A stretch of 64,000 bases of DNA from Nannobrachium achirus (Eukaryota > Chordata > Actinopteri > Myctophiformes > Myctophidae). Every line of letters begins with the position of its first letter. Position 1 is the stretch's first letter. Location: NCBI GenBank assembly GCA_963921795.1, contig OY997642.1:45332885-45396884 (forward strand). Reading direction: 5' to 3'. The notes below the pieces were generated by a model. That model was given only the letters and a program-made list of their open reading frames with translations, was not told the origin of the DNA and made no database searches. The translations under genes were made by a program, and so were the position numbers. Shown in pieces: positions 1 through 11,422 of the stretch.

Positions 1-59
1 ATAAATGTATACCCATGGATTCTGGATGGAGACCCAAATCTCCCACCAGAATATTAGAA

Positions 60-329
60 TTAAAGGAGTAGTTCACCCTTCATTGATTACTCATGCCATG
101 GAGAGTAGAGTTCAATAATATCTTTTGGTTTTTGTCACATTCCTAAGACAAAAATGTGATTCGATTACATTTACCCCCATTGATTTCGGATGGGGGTACA
201 TTTATTGTTATCACATTTTTGTCTTAGGAATGCGACAAAAAACTAAAAATATTATTGAACTCTACTCTCCATGGCGTGACTAATCAATAGGAAAAAAAAA
301 GTCATTTTGGGGGTGAACTACTCCTTTAA
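60..329. mobile_element. Foldback MITE, TTAA target
   Basis: The 262-bp element 64-325 is flanked by TTAA (60-63, 326-329). Its ends are AGGAGTAGTTCACCC and the reverse complement. The arms pair over most of the element (the TTTTTGTC-type arm recurs inverted), leaving a short centre around the T/GGGGGTAC motif. The target site fits piggyBac- or Kolobok-like transposases. Confidence 0.8.
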
Positions 330-738
330 AGTAAATCTATTGAGTGGACATACCAAGGATAAATAATGGAGTAACCTCGGCTCACACTGAGCTAAAAGTA
401 AGAGGAAAAGGACAGGTCTTTAAGTGCACCAATCACATGCAGAGTTGAAGTTAGATTGGTCAATAAGAGGCACCTTTTGGAAGTTAAGTCTAACCTTTTA
501 GAAGTTGTTGTTAATTCTATCATTAAAAGCCACTTTAAACCAGCCGATTGAGTAGAAAAGCCTATACCATATTATGCAACCCTCAAGTACATCAAGACCT
601 TCAAATCCAATTCAAAGTGTATTTGTCCCATCTCGGACAAGCAACAAGAAGTAGTGCTTGTGCTCCGACATGTCAAATGTTAATCTAGAATAAATACGCC
701 ACCCTCAGAACCAAACATGGTTACACTTTGTATTTCAG

Positions 739-1520
739 GGGTCCCGAGTCAGAAGCCCAAGGAGCAGCAGCGCAGCGTTCTCCGCCCGGCCGTGCTGCAG
801 CCACCTCCGTCCAAGACCCACGCAGAGTCAAGTAAGCAAAAACCTTATCTTATTTTAATAAAAGCTACAACATGTCTATTTGCACCAATGAACATCGTCT
901 TGTCTGATGTGCCTGCCTGGCTATCTGTCTTTAGTTAAATTAACTAGACCTTACCCGTTCGAAGATATGTGCTCCAAAATATGTGCAGAGTGTGGGTTGT
1001 GGGGAAAGTTACTGTAGCTGGTGCGTGCGTACATTATGAGCATCATAATGTAAGGAGCAGCTCATGGAGGAGTGTATATTTATGATGGTGAATAGAAGTA
1101 TGAATGCGCTTGCTCCACATAGTTTTTTCATACCCGTTGGAAGATGAGACACACATCAAACGTGCCTGGTAAAAGCGAGAGAGAGAGAGAGAGAGAGAGA
1201 ATGCACATTCCTAACTGTGAGAGAGAGGGGTGTGTGTGGGGCTACAGATCCCATGGCCTGGAGGAACGGACCGTAACCCTGACAACAGGCTAAGAAAACG
1301 CTAATAAACAGCTTTTATTTGGGAGAAATGAAATTCGGGCTCCGTCACCGTTGGTATAATGCTAATGGCCAATACCATGTGAACTTTGGGATCAGTTGCT
1401 GAAGCGAGTGAATAGATAAACGTAGATAAGCGTGAGCGTTAGAGCGTGAGTGTGTGAGTGAGTGAGTGAGTTTGGTGGTTTATCTGATAGATATTATCTG
1501 CACAGTGATAACAAGTAGTA

Positions 1521-1597
<77 letters not shown>

Positions 1598-4500
1598 ATT
1601 ATTATTATTATTATTTTTTACAACACTCAAATCAGAGGAAATTGAGAACACTTCGACCTAATCGCAAAATAGATTGATAAAAGCCAATTGAAATACATTG
1701 AAATAACCACATCTTATTTGAAATGGAAAACAGAAAAGTAGTGCAGTCACTACAGAGTACATCTTATTTGAAATGCCACAGAAAAGTAGTGCAGTCACTA
1801 CCCAGTATAATTGTGAAGTCGGCCCTCCCTCTCCCTCCCCCCACTCCCATAGACTCCAGCTGTGGGACCAACGGAATGAAGAAGTCATCAGACGGAGCAC
1901 ATGGGACTGGGACTGGGTCCCTCTTTCTGAACAACACGGAGCACTCGGCCAGCGTGGCCAAATCACTGGTGAGGCGCACAGACCGTTCGATTCCATGCTC
2001 TCAGCTGCAACAGTTTATTTATACATTTAATTAAAGCTGAGGAATAAAAACGCGGTGAAGAATAACAACATTAAGATGATTAAATAAATAAAGTGCGGGT
2101 GAGATGGAAAGTACTCATTTGGCTACAATGAAGTGACCATGATGTGCGTCTGTCTGCTTGCAGAAACACGAAAAACAGGAAGATGGAGCAAGTGGCAACA
2201 AAGATGGGAGCGGAGGGGAAATGGAGTCTGATGTAGCGTCCAGTTTTGTATTCGGTCAGAATATCAAAGACAGAGCAAAGGTTTTCTCACATTTTGCTTT
2301 TCTCTCCCTGTTGTGACATCTTTGTCAGTCCTGTTTTCTTTAAATGTATAAATTAATTTATTACGTTTAGTTTTGTGATTATTCCCATGGTCATAGTGAG
2401 GTTCACACTGCCTCCATCAAGTGCTTCCATTAACATGGCTTTCCTCGATGTAGTTGGAAGAGAACAGTACAGAAGACAAGTTGAAGGATGGTATAGCGCC
2501 GGAGTCAGAAGGCACCAATTACTTCTTACAATACATCTCCACCCCCAGGTAATGTGTCCGGTTTGGAGGACTGCGACCTTTCAACCGTTTTGATTTGATA
2601 TCAATTCCATTACATTAAAGTTTCAATCTGTAACTTTCATGTCCTACCTGAGATTTGAGCCTGGGTCTCCTGTGCAAGCGCTCACATTTAAACTGTTGAG
2701 CTGCATGTAATGGAAAGCACATTTGTGGAGGAGAGGTATTTCCATTTGAGTTTCACCTCTTGTCAACCAGTAGTGGTCCTACCTGAGCACAGGATCTAAA
2801 AGTCTCAATAGAAGAGCAGTAGGAGATCACCTCCAACCACCGCAGTTGTTAGTTTTATTGTATTAACTTACTCGTAACATATGCACAAAGAATGTAATGG
2901 ATTGCAGCTTGTAAGTTATTCATGCCCTTCCAGTTTCAAAAAACAAACAGAAAACAACCAACACAATTATGAAGTGTCTAGTTTGGCAAAGTGTCGCCAG
3001 TTGATTTGTATTGACATGTTTGTCACCTCTGCCCTCGCAGTTCAAAAAATCCCACAAACAATACGGATACCGGAGCGAAATTTGTCTTTGGACAGAACAT
3101 GTCTGAACGAGTTCTCGTGAGTAGTTCCGTTTTATTTTTCTTCTGCTGCTGTTTTTGACAGTTTCCTTGTACCACACTGCCAAGCCCCATAACGATAGCA
3201 TGAGTTCCAAATGCGGTATGTTGCCTTGTCTTCTTTCAGAGTCCCCCCAAGGGTGAGTCATCAAGTGAGGAAAATAAAGATGTGTCGTCTGCTATTGCGT
3301 CAGAGTCCTCCTCACAGGAAGCCACCCCAGAGAAGGGTAAACACCCTCAGACAATGTAGTCATAAATACAACTAATACCACAAATCTCTGTGCAAATAAA
3401 AGTCATAAAAGTAAAAATGAAAAATCTGAGAGTGTGCGCTAGTAAATGTTTGCTCGGATAAGGCTTAGATGAACAACTTCCCTATGTGGCCAAGTAAAGA
3501 TTTCCTATTATTCTTTTTTCTTTTTCATACATAGTGAACAGTGTGACAGAGTCTTTGGAGGAGTCTGCAGCAGCGTACACCAAAGCAACAGCCAAGAAGT
3601 GCATCTTAGAGAAAGTCGATGTGAAAACGGGAGAGGAATCGGAAAGCAATGTTTTACAGGTGTGTGATTCGGTGGTCCTTGTCGACACAAGAGTTAATAC
3701 GTTTGAAGTGAAAGCAGCTTTGAGATATCTGGTTTGTTTGCCCTCTTTGTTTCCTTAGATACAGTGCAAGTTATTTGTGTTTGAGAAGCTGGCTCAGTCG
3801 TGGATAGAGAGGGGTCGAGGTCTACTGAGGCTCAATGACATGGCATCCACAGACAACGGCACGCTACAGTCCCGTCTAGGTAATAACGCAGCAGAATATT
3901 AAAGGATGACTTCACCACATTTAAAAAAATCCTACTTTCTCCGTGTCTCATACGAGGGCTGTGGACAGTTCAGAAACCCGTCTACCAGTGACATCATTGA
4001 TGGAGAATCCAAGCTAATAGAAACTGCAGGCTTTCTATTCCTGGAAAGTAACCATGCTTTCATGGAAGCCATTGTTCTCACGATAACAAATCTAAATATT
4101 GTGTTAAAAAATCATGCCTAACGATGCTGTCACGTTTAGACAGGTTTCTGAACTGCACACAGCCCTCCTAAGAGACATAGACCGATTCGAAAGTAATTGT
4201 GCTATTTTATAATGAACATGAGGACCAATTATATGAATATTGGTTGAAAAGTGGTAAAGTTTTTTTTTTACTCTTGTCACACAAAGTGACTGCTTGTAGA
4301 GTCATTTGGCCTGTGTTTATTGTGATTCAATAAGCTTCTCTGGGCGGTGATGTTACAGTAGGCCTCTCATGAGGATTATATTTCCCGCAGTGATGGTCGC
4401 CTGGCAGTGTTTTGCTTTTGTCAGTAACCTTGGTACCACCATGCATGTGGCACTAGCCATGCTTTGCACTCCACACGGTGCAAGGCATGGCTTTTGTTCC

Positions 4501-7500
4501 AAATTGACCAGTGTGATCCGGCCTAGAGCCCGCTTTCCCTATCTGCTAATTTGCATGCGCGGCTTCTGTATCCGCTTGAGGCCCAGACCAGATCTGACGC
4601 TGCCGGTGTGGGTATGTTCATTGAAAATAATAGGGGCGGCTGGTTTGACGCGTGCCGTCCGCAGCCGGTGTGAGTCCCCCTCAAGCCTAAGTGTGCCTTA
4701 TACTGGGGCATTCACGAATAGTGATTTTTAGTATTAGAATTATTCGACCTCGGGGCGCCCAGTGGCCTACTGGTCTAAGCGCATACCATATAGGCCTTGA
4801 TGCCTGGCGGCGTCGCCGGTTCGATTCCCGATCCGGACGACCTTTGCCGCATGTCTCTCCCCATCTCTCTCCCTGTTTCCTGTCAGTCTACTGTACTATC
4901 CAATAAAGGCCTAAAAAAGCCCCAAAACAAATCTTAGAATTATTCGACCTCAAAGTATTCGAATAGTCGAATATTCGACTGGACTGGCCAAACTGTCAAA
5001 TATTAAGTAAGCAAGATGTGAACATTGTGAAAATAGCCGTTGCGAGGCGTTGTGAGCATGTAGATCGGCTATTTTCACAATATTTATCTGCGGAACCGAG
5101 TCACATTAAATGTAATACCTACAATTCCAAGTGCTTGTCAGGGTGGGGGTCCCCAGTTCAAATATGTTTATTTTGGGGGTCACGGCCTAAAAAGGTTTGA
5201 GAACCCCTGGTATAGAGCATTAACAAATTCATCCACCAGGGGCACTGACAACTTATTCTTATGACTTCCTATCTAGCCAAGCTTTATAAACTATATATTT
5301 TTTAAAGAGAAAACAATAGAAAAATTAAAATAAGCGACTTCGGTGAACAACGTTGAATAGTGACTTTTATATTCGAATATTCGAATATTTGGTGAATGCC
5401 CTACCTTATACACAAACTTTTAACACATTTAGTCTGGTAAAAAAAAACTATTTGGAATTTATGGAAAAATGGAACAAAATGTACCGTATTGGCCCGAATA
5501 TAGTACGACTCTGATTATAAGACGACCCCTATTTTTCAATTATCATTTTGGGAAAAAAATATGTTGAAGACAAAATATATTACAGGTATATTATATTATA
5601 TTATATTATTTATAAAGAAAAACGTTATTATTGTAAAATGATTATAGAAAAGCTCATACAGAGATAACATTATGCTGTATTGTATTGCATTAACCATCAA
5701 AGTCAACTTCTATTCAAAAACAACATTCACAATTCAGACTGTGAAAACGAAAAGCACAATAAAAACACTACATTTCCCATCAAGCTTTGCGGCCCGTTTC
5801 ATCATTCAGATGCGACGGTTCATTGTAAAGTAAACAGGAACCATTGGCTGCAGCCAGCGTTAGCTTGCATAGCTTCAGTTGCTGTTGGGATTAAACCTCC
5901 ACGCTAAAGATCACATATGCGCCCGTCATCCACGCCGATGTTCGCGAGAACAACGCACACGCACGCGGCCCGGTAAGTCCAATGCTAAAGCCATCCGACT
6001 TTGCCAAACGGGAGGTGAAATGTGCCGAGGTCCAACGTTCGCTGCGCATCAATCATGTAGTGTACGGTAATTATGGTACACTACATGACTGCAGTAGCTC
6101 GCGGGGGCTGTGAGGAGAGCAGGGAAAGGTCCTGAAAGATACATAACGTATCTCCCCGGTGAAAAGTCTAAGCCCCAATTATAGGACGACTCTCTATTTT
6201 GAGAATATGTTTATTAGAATAAAATATCGTCCTATATTCGGTCCAATACGGTATTTCAGTATCCTGATGAATAGCTGTGTGTGTGTGTCTCCAGTCATGA
6301 GGACCCAGGGCAGCCTGCGGTTAATCCTCAACACCAAGCTGTGGTCTCAGATGCAGGTGGACAAAGCCAGTGACAAGAGTGTACGCATCACTGCCATGGA
6401 CACAGAGGACCAGGGCGTCAAGGTCTTCCTAATATCGGTATGTTATGGTGTAAAGTAACTAAGTACATTTGAATTATTGAATGCTTTAACCAGTGAAAAA
6501 TAGCAGATATACAAGCTCACAGCGCGGCACCGAGTGCCGCGCTGCGAGCTTGTAGATCTGCTATTTTTGAAAAATTGTGAAAATGTGTGCAAATTACACA
6601 TCCATGCCTTGGTTGTCCCACACAAGCCGCCACAGTCTCATAAATCATTTTTTTTATATATTTTTCAAAGCAGACTTTTGTAACTCAAATCTCTGCTTCT
6701 GGGGGGGTCCCTGGAACAACATATTTTGAGATGGGGGTCCGTGGCTAAATACCTGTAATGTTGGGGGTCCTTGACATGAAAAAGTTTGAGAACTACTGAT
6801 TTAGAGGAAGGATTTAGAAGTCGGGTCAAAGATCGGGTCAATGGTATTCAAAGACTTGCACACATTTTCACGTTTTTTCAAAAATAGCAGATCTACAAGC
6901 TCGCAGCGCGGCACTCGGTGCCGCACTGTGAGCTTGTATATCTGCTATTTTTCTAAAGTTAAAGCATACTATAATGGTTAAAGTGGTTAAAATCTAACGC
7001 GACTCCGGCGCGTTCCAGGTATTTTAGAGTTAAGTACAATTTTGAGGTATTTGTACTTTAGGTACTTGAGGTATACAGTATGTCCAATTTCCAATAATCT
7101 TACTTCTACTCCACTAAAAAAAGAGCAATTTCCAATAATCTTACTTCTACTCCACTACATTTCAGATCCAAATATTGTACTTTTACTCCACTACATTTAT
7201 TTGAGAACTTTAGTTACTAGTTACTTTGCAGATTAAATTATAATATTATAAAATATACATCAACCACTTAAGCCCTATTTTATACCCTTGGCCATTATCT
7301 ACAAGCTCGCGACGCATTGTGATCTGCTATTTTCAAACATTTTGTACCTTTACTTTTGGCACTTTCTAAGTACATTTTGATGCCAACACCTAAATACTTT
7401 TACTCAAGTGCATTTTCTATATTGCAGTAGTGATACTTTTATGTAAGTAACATGACTACTTATTCCACCATTGGACTCCACAAGGTCTTTGCTGAGCAGG

Positions 7501-10500
7501 ACACTTCTGGACATAATAATTAAGAAGTAGCAACAAAAATAGCTGATCTACTATCTCGCCTGTAGATCTGCTATTCTCACTAGTTTGTAAAAACTAGTGG
7601 CAAACTTCTGATCTCTTAAAGTTTGGGAACCACTTGGTGTTGGTGTACACGTTTCACTGAACTGGCCATGGCTGTGTCCTCTCAGGCCAGCTCTAAAGAC
7701 ACAGGGCAGCTGGCGGCGGCGCTGCACCACCGCATCCTGGCCCTGAAGAGCCGGGCGGAGCAGGAGACGGAGCCTCCGGCAGCAGCCATCCTGGAGGCGG
7801 AGGTGCCCCAGTCCAACGAGGAGGACAGTGACGAGGACGAGGTGGCCAACACAGCCTCAGCCTCTAATCCAGCTACAGGTCAGTCCACCTGTGTGTATGT
7901 GAGGGAGAAAGTGGGAGAGCGCTGTCGGTCCCGAGTTCAATTTACAATTTAGGCATTTAGCAGACGCTCTTAACACACTCCCTGCCGGTCAACTGCCTGA
8001 TCAACAATTTAACTAGGGGGTTCCCTGCCGATCAACTTTTATAAACTTTTTTTATAAAAAGTATTCTTTTTTGCGGAAAAACCTCCCCTGGACTAAATGG
8101 AAAACGCTGATTTTGCTGGCAGGAGCTGGATTATTTATGTATTTACTCTGGCAGTGAATGAGTTAATCCAGAGCGATTTACAATAGCAAGGTCAATACAT
8201 CAAATGCATAGAAATAGTAATCTAAGAAAAACAAAGGTAGACAAAACACCTATAAAAATATATAAATAAAATAAAAATCCAAATTACATGCCCATCAGTG
8301 CCCATACCCTTGGGCACTGATGGGCCTTTCTGTGCGGAGTTGGCATGTTCCGTGTCTCCTAGGCCTAGGGTAGGTACCCTCACAAAAAACATTTAGTAAT
8401 CCTGGTCTATACTGCCTCCCCCTGGTCAGCCGGGGTGCCTGATGGAAGGCAAAGGAACTGGATGGAATGAGGTGTTCCTTCCACGTGCTACGTCCTACCG
8501 GGGGAACCTCCCCCGCCCTGTCAGGTGAACAGAAGCGGCTTGGCCTCCTCGTGCATTGAAGGAAGCACGAACTCAGTCTGTTGCTCTCCCCAGGTTGGCA
8601 GAGGGAGAGCAGCGCCCAGGATTACAGTTTTTTTTAGGCATTGGCACTGGGTGAAAGAGGGTGTGTGTGAAACCTTTTTATTTAATTTATATTCGAATCA
8701 TTTCAGCCAACCTGATATTCATAGAATTTGACAGAATCTCCCAAATTATGTTTGGTGGTTACCTGCCAATATATGCCTGGTAGAGTAGAAGAACATTTGT
8801 GAGGATTTGGCTGCTTAATCTTCCATTCTGGTTGCAACCCATACGCTTCATTAAGAGGCTATTATTATGAGAGGTTTATGTTATGTTCTGAAATCAGATT
8901 TTGGCTGTGTTCACTGCTGCTTGCTCTGTTTGTTGATGCCATGCTAGATTTGTGCAGCTGGCTTTGCAAGAGGTTCAGCTGAGGCTGTGTGTTGACCGTA
9001 GGGCTGGCTTATTTTATTTTGGGGTGGCCTTCTGTGCATTTATTTTGATGGGTACAATATAGAGACTGGATTCAAGGAGAGATAGTAGGCGGAGGGACAT
9101 ACAGCCAATGGTCAGGTCTGCCAAGAATTAACCCATTTAGGCCTAGAATTAGAAGGATTCAAAAGACACTTATAGAATCGGGTAAAAATTCTAATGTCCA
9201 CGACTTTTCAAAAATTGTGAGCTTGTATATCTGCTATTTTTCAATAGTTAAAGCATAAAATAATGATACACAAAATGTGTACCCGTTCTAAATGGGTTAA
9301 ACCGGTGTTTGAGATCCCTGGCCGAACTAAACCAGGGTTTTACCTGGGGTTAAAGTGGGGCTAGTCTGTTCTGTTTTATACCCCAGTGTATATTCTAATA
9401 TACCAGTTTAATATTCAGAAGTTAGTCTTTAAGATATATCACAAGTGATACTATTACAATTACTTAAATTCAAGACGATATCTAATCTTATATCAAGATA
9501 ATATTCTATTGTAAAATCTTGCCCATCTGTAGTTTAACTCATTCGTAGTTAACGGCAGAGGAGCTATGTCTTTCACTGCTGGCTTCTCCTACCTGTTAAA
9601 GCGGCCGCTAATCCAGTTCCCATCGTGCGTGATCGAACACTGCTATGCATGGTGTGTTTGCGTATTCCATCAGCTTCTCAAATCCTTTTTTTTTTTTTTT
9701 TCAATTGATCCATAAGTTCTCCGTCTGTAAGCTGCCGTGTTTACACAGAAAGCCAACGGGCCAAAATAGACGACGGACCATCAGCTTCCGGTTCACGGTC
9801 TCAATGTTAACTGGTCCGCTCAATAATGTGTCTGTGTAGAAACCGATCACGGAGCATTAGTTCCGGCCTATTTTAGTTCCTTCTCGATAAAAACATTTTT
9901 TTTAATTAAAGCTTATTAAATCTTAGGGTTCCTCGGGCATGGCAGGGAAGGGGTACAAAGGGGTATTTCTTTGGCAGAGGTTGAGTTAACAGAGAGGGTA
10001 ATTTGTGATGCATGTTCACAAGGCTTAATTCCCCACACATTTATATACTATGCTATATACTTCAATGTATACAAATGTAGAGTAGATGGGGCTGAGATAA
10101 TGAGCCTTAGAATTTCTTCTGGTTTAAAGTTATACCATGTAACTTTTTTTATAAAACAAATCTTAAAATTGAACTAACTGTTAAATCGCTAAAGTTTTAG
10201 AACCCCCACTCTGTTATTTTCAGCTTCTGAAGCCTTCTCTTCATATGTTTTCTATGAGTTGTGAGGGGGGGGAGAATTTCCCGGCAAAATGATGTCATCT
10301 CCCACATGATACACTACCGGCCAATCACAGCGCCGATCATACACCACCGGCCAATCACAGCGAGTCTTGCTGTCTCTAAAGGAAGTAGCTTCCCTCAGCA
10401 ACTGTGTTTACATTGGTGAAGGAGAGACGGCTCTACGGAATCGTATCAGCGAGGCGGAGGTGCTCGCGACGGCCGCGGTGGTCCGCGGACCCCGGCCGAA

Positions 10501-11422
10501 AAAAGCAATACCGCTACTGACCACTAGTTGAGCAGCTTCCACAGTACAGCTTTAATACGATTAGATTTTGTCTGCTTGGTTTGTAGGCTAGGAACTCTAG
10601 ATCTGAAACAGTGCTCCTTCAACAGTAAAAGCTTCAGCCCTTGTGTTCTTTTGAAAGTACGTTAGTCAGGCCTGAGAATTATATGTTAAAGGACAACTCC
10701 ACCCTAAATAACATCTAGGCTAATTTTCCTACTTATATTTATCCCAAATTACTGTCCATGCTGTCAATTAGGCAGAAATGCCCCTGTTTCCCCAGCATAA
10801 CCCATAGCCTCATAGATTAGAGTGGAGCCTATAAGCCTTTTACGCTATTTGTTGTGATCAAAAGTGATTTATTTTTCATGAATGTGTTACTACTAGTTGT
10901 CATTACACATCCATGCCTTGGTTGTCCCACACAAGCCGCCACAGTCTCATAAATCATGTTTTGGGGTGAGCATCAACTGCCTTTCAAAGTGACTGTACTG
11001 GTCAATCACAGTTTTTTGCGTGACTTGGCAAAACGCATAATGGCATAACATCTGTTTAGCAGGATGTTGCGGCTCGTGTGGGACAGCCATGGCATGAATG
11101 ACAACTAATGAGAGATTGATAAAAGAAAAAAACACACTTTTGACCGCAACAAATATAGTAAAAGTGATAGGCTTATGTACTCCACTCTATGCTATGAGGG
11201 CTGCTAGGTTCTGCTGGGGAAACTGTACAACATGGGCATTTCTGCCTAATAGACCCTTTTGTCTATTAGTCTTTTTGGATCAATATAAGTTGGAAAATGA
11301 GCCTAGATGTTATTTAGGGCGGAGTTGTCCTTTAACACCAACTTTGCTAACACCGCCGCCTTCTCCCCACAGGAAATTCAGAGGGAGGAGAGAGCCAGCA
11401 AGGAGCGGCAGGAAGCACATAG
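739..11422 (+). CDS. RANBP3: Ran-binding protein 3, 3' part (11 coding exons)
   Basis: Known of the family: RanBP3 is a nuclear Ran-GTP-binding cofactor of the exportin CRM1/XPO1. Exons read from splice sites and reading frame: 739-831, 1853-1968, 2164-2280, 2454-2548, 3041-3116, 3240-3336, 3535-3659, 3759-3879, 6295-6437, 7686-7878, 11373-11422 (TAG at 11420-11422). Phases agree at every junction and give about 407 residues. The first exon encodes VPSQKPKEQQRSVLRPAVLQ, as in mammalian RanBP3. Two FVFGQN motifs follow (exons 3 and 5). The Ran-binding domain spans exons 7-10, from AAAYTKATAKKC through ERGRGLLRLNDMAS and MRTQGSLRLILN to ALHHRILALKSR. An acidic tail (NEEDSDEDE) ends in GST-stop, as in human. 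The 5' exons, with the NLS and proline-rich part, lie before the window. The exon 3 donor is weak (AAG/gttttc). The 2.4 kb intron 8 and 3.5 kb intron 10 are packed with mobile elements. The frame is intact, so it is probably functional. Confidence 0.96.
1523..1620. repeat. (TA)n, poly-T and (ATT)n tract
   Basis: About 30 TA units, then a T run and ATTATT units, in RANBP3 intron sequence. A (GA)n run also lies at 1176-1200. Confidence 0.92.
1708..1803 (+). repeat. ~48-bp tandem duplication before RANBP3 exon 2
   Basis: ACATCTTATTTGAAATG and AGAAAAGTAGTGCAGTCACT occur twice in tandem (from 1708 and 1758). The second copy ends ~50 bp before the exon at 1853, so it may include the branch-point region. 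Confidence 0.8.
3952..4151. mobile_element. Small inverted-repeat element
   Basis: The left arm GAGGGCTGTGGACAGTTCAG plus AAACCCGTCTA pairs with the right arm TAGACAGGTTTCTGAACTG plus CACACAGCCCTC. The unit is ~200 bp, non-coding, in RANBP3 intron 8. Confidence 0.65.
4704..5403. mobile_element. hAT-like element with perfect 8-bp target duplication
   Basis: Its ends are TGGGGCATTCACGAAT and, inverted, TAGGGCATTCACCAAAT. It is flanked by CCTTATAC on both sides (4696-4703 and 5404-5411). Inside it lie a SINE (4752-4933), a decayed hairpin module (5024-5081) and a G-rich segment ending TTTGAGAACCCCTG. It is non-coding and lies in RANBP3 intron 8. Confidence 0.85.
4752..4933 (+). mobile_element. 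tRNA-derived SINE with 18-bp target duplication
   Basis: It begins GGGGCGCCCAGTGG and has an A-box-like TGGTCTAAGCG and a B box GGTTCGATTCCC. Its 3' part reads CTCTCCCCATCTCTC, then AATAAAGGCCTAAAA. The duplication TTAGAATTATTCGACCTC lies at 4734-4751 and 4934-4951. It is inserted within the hAT-like element 4704-5403. Confidence 0.85.
5482..6253. mobile_element. Non-autonomous DNA element, TACCGTATTGG ends
   Basis: The left end is TACCGTATTGGCCCGAATAT and the right end, inverted, is TACCGTATTGGACCGAATAT. Subterminal repeats (ATAAGACGACCCC / TAGGACGACTCTC) are arranged inversely. It has 772 bp, no coding frame, and lies in RANBP3 intron 8 just before exon 9. Confidence 0.75.
6495..6569. repeat. 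Hairpin module, intact
   Basis: It reads TGAAAAATAGCAGATATACAA, then CTC..CGCGGCAC, and returns GTGCCGCGCTG..GAGCTTGTAGATCTGCTATTTTT. Arms are ~36 bp around a central CGA. It is among the most perfect copies. Confidence 0.9.
6880..6951. repeat. Hairpin module, intact
   Basis: It has the same arm as 6495-6569, with loop GCACTCGGTGC and stem AAAAATAGCAGATCTACAAG. It forms the right subterminal repeat of the foldback element 6481-6967. Confidence 0.9.
7025..7475. mobile_element. Decayed CAGTGGTGGAA-family MITE
   Basis: It contains the family's typical TACTTCTACTCCACTACATT and AGTTACTAGTTACTTTG segments, the latter repeated after a local duplication. It carries a decayed hairpin module (7296-7336). 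The terminal CAGTGGTGG is not preserved. It lies in RANBP3 intron 9. Confidence 0.6.
7948..8230. repeat. Dispersed TTTAGCAGACGCT repeat, copy 1 (interrupted)
   Basis: The flanks 7948-7969 and 8167-8190 are the two halves of a short repeat well known in fish genomes (TTTAGCAGACGCT, CCAGAGCGACTTACAA). Other copies lie at 46136-46190 and 62528-62575. Confidence 0.6.
7970..8166. mobile_element. Small TTAA-target MITE inserted in an older repeat
   Basis: The 189-bp insert 7974-8162 begins CACACTCCCTGCC and ends GGCAGTGAATGAG, flanked by TTAA. It splits a dispersed repeat (TTTAGCAGACGCTC / ATCCAGAGCGATTTACAA). The unsplit form of that repeat is seen at 46136-46190, which acts as the empty site. 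Confidence 0.75.
8289..8326. repeat. Short perfect hairpin
   Basis: GCCCATCAGTGCCCA and TGGGCACTGATGGGC form an almost perfect hairpin around a ~7-base loop in RANBP3 intron 10. Confidence 0.7.
8405..8640 (-). repeat. Dispersed GTTCCTTCCACG repeat, copy 1
   Basis: It shares GTGTTCCTTCCACG, CTACGTCC, CCTGTCAGGTGA, GCATTGAAGGAAGCA and AGAGGGAGAGCAG blocks with the inverted copy at 32590-32815. It may be SINE-like; the class is not determined. Confidence 0.6.
9128..9300. mobile_element. Short TTAA-target element with half hairpin module
   Basis: TTAACCCATTTAG and CTAAATGGGTTAA form the ends, with TTAA on both sides. It keeps only the right half of the hairpin (9205-9241, GAGCTTGTATATCTGCTATT) and TCAATAGTTAAAGCATAAAAT. 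It is a deletion derivative of the 12000-12440 type. Confidence 0.72.
10686..11335. mobile_element. Foldback MITE, TTAA target, in RANBP3 intron 10
   Basis: The element 10690-11331 is flanked by TTAA on both sides. Its termini are AGGACAACTCCACCC and the inverse, with long arms. The left arm contains CCTTGGTTGTCCCACACAAG and the right arm the matching inverse. It ends about 37 bp before the last RANBP3 exon. A ~57-bp stretch of its left arm (about 10903-10958) also occurs at about 6593-6648 inside another element. Confidence 0.78.

Larger units (their letters stand above)
6481..6967. mobile_element. Foldback element with two hairpin modules (copy 1)
   Basis: The outer inverted ends are ATGCTTTAAC and GTTAAAGCAT. 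A hairpin module lies just inside each end (6495-6569, 6880-6951). Between them are a segment copied from the 10690-11331 family (about 6593-6648) and a G-rich part, GGGGTCCCTGGAACA to TTTGAGAACTACTG. It lies in RANBP3 intron 9. Confidence 0.75.

Noticed and set aside
4752-4840. Functional tRNA gene
   Set aside because: Only A- and B-box-like parts fit. There is no full cloverleaf, and the unit has SINE tails and target duplications.
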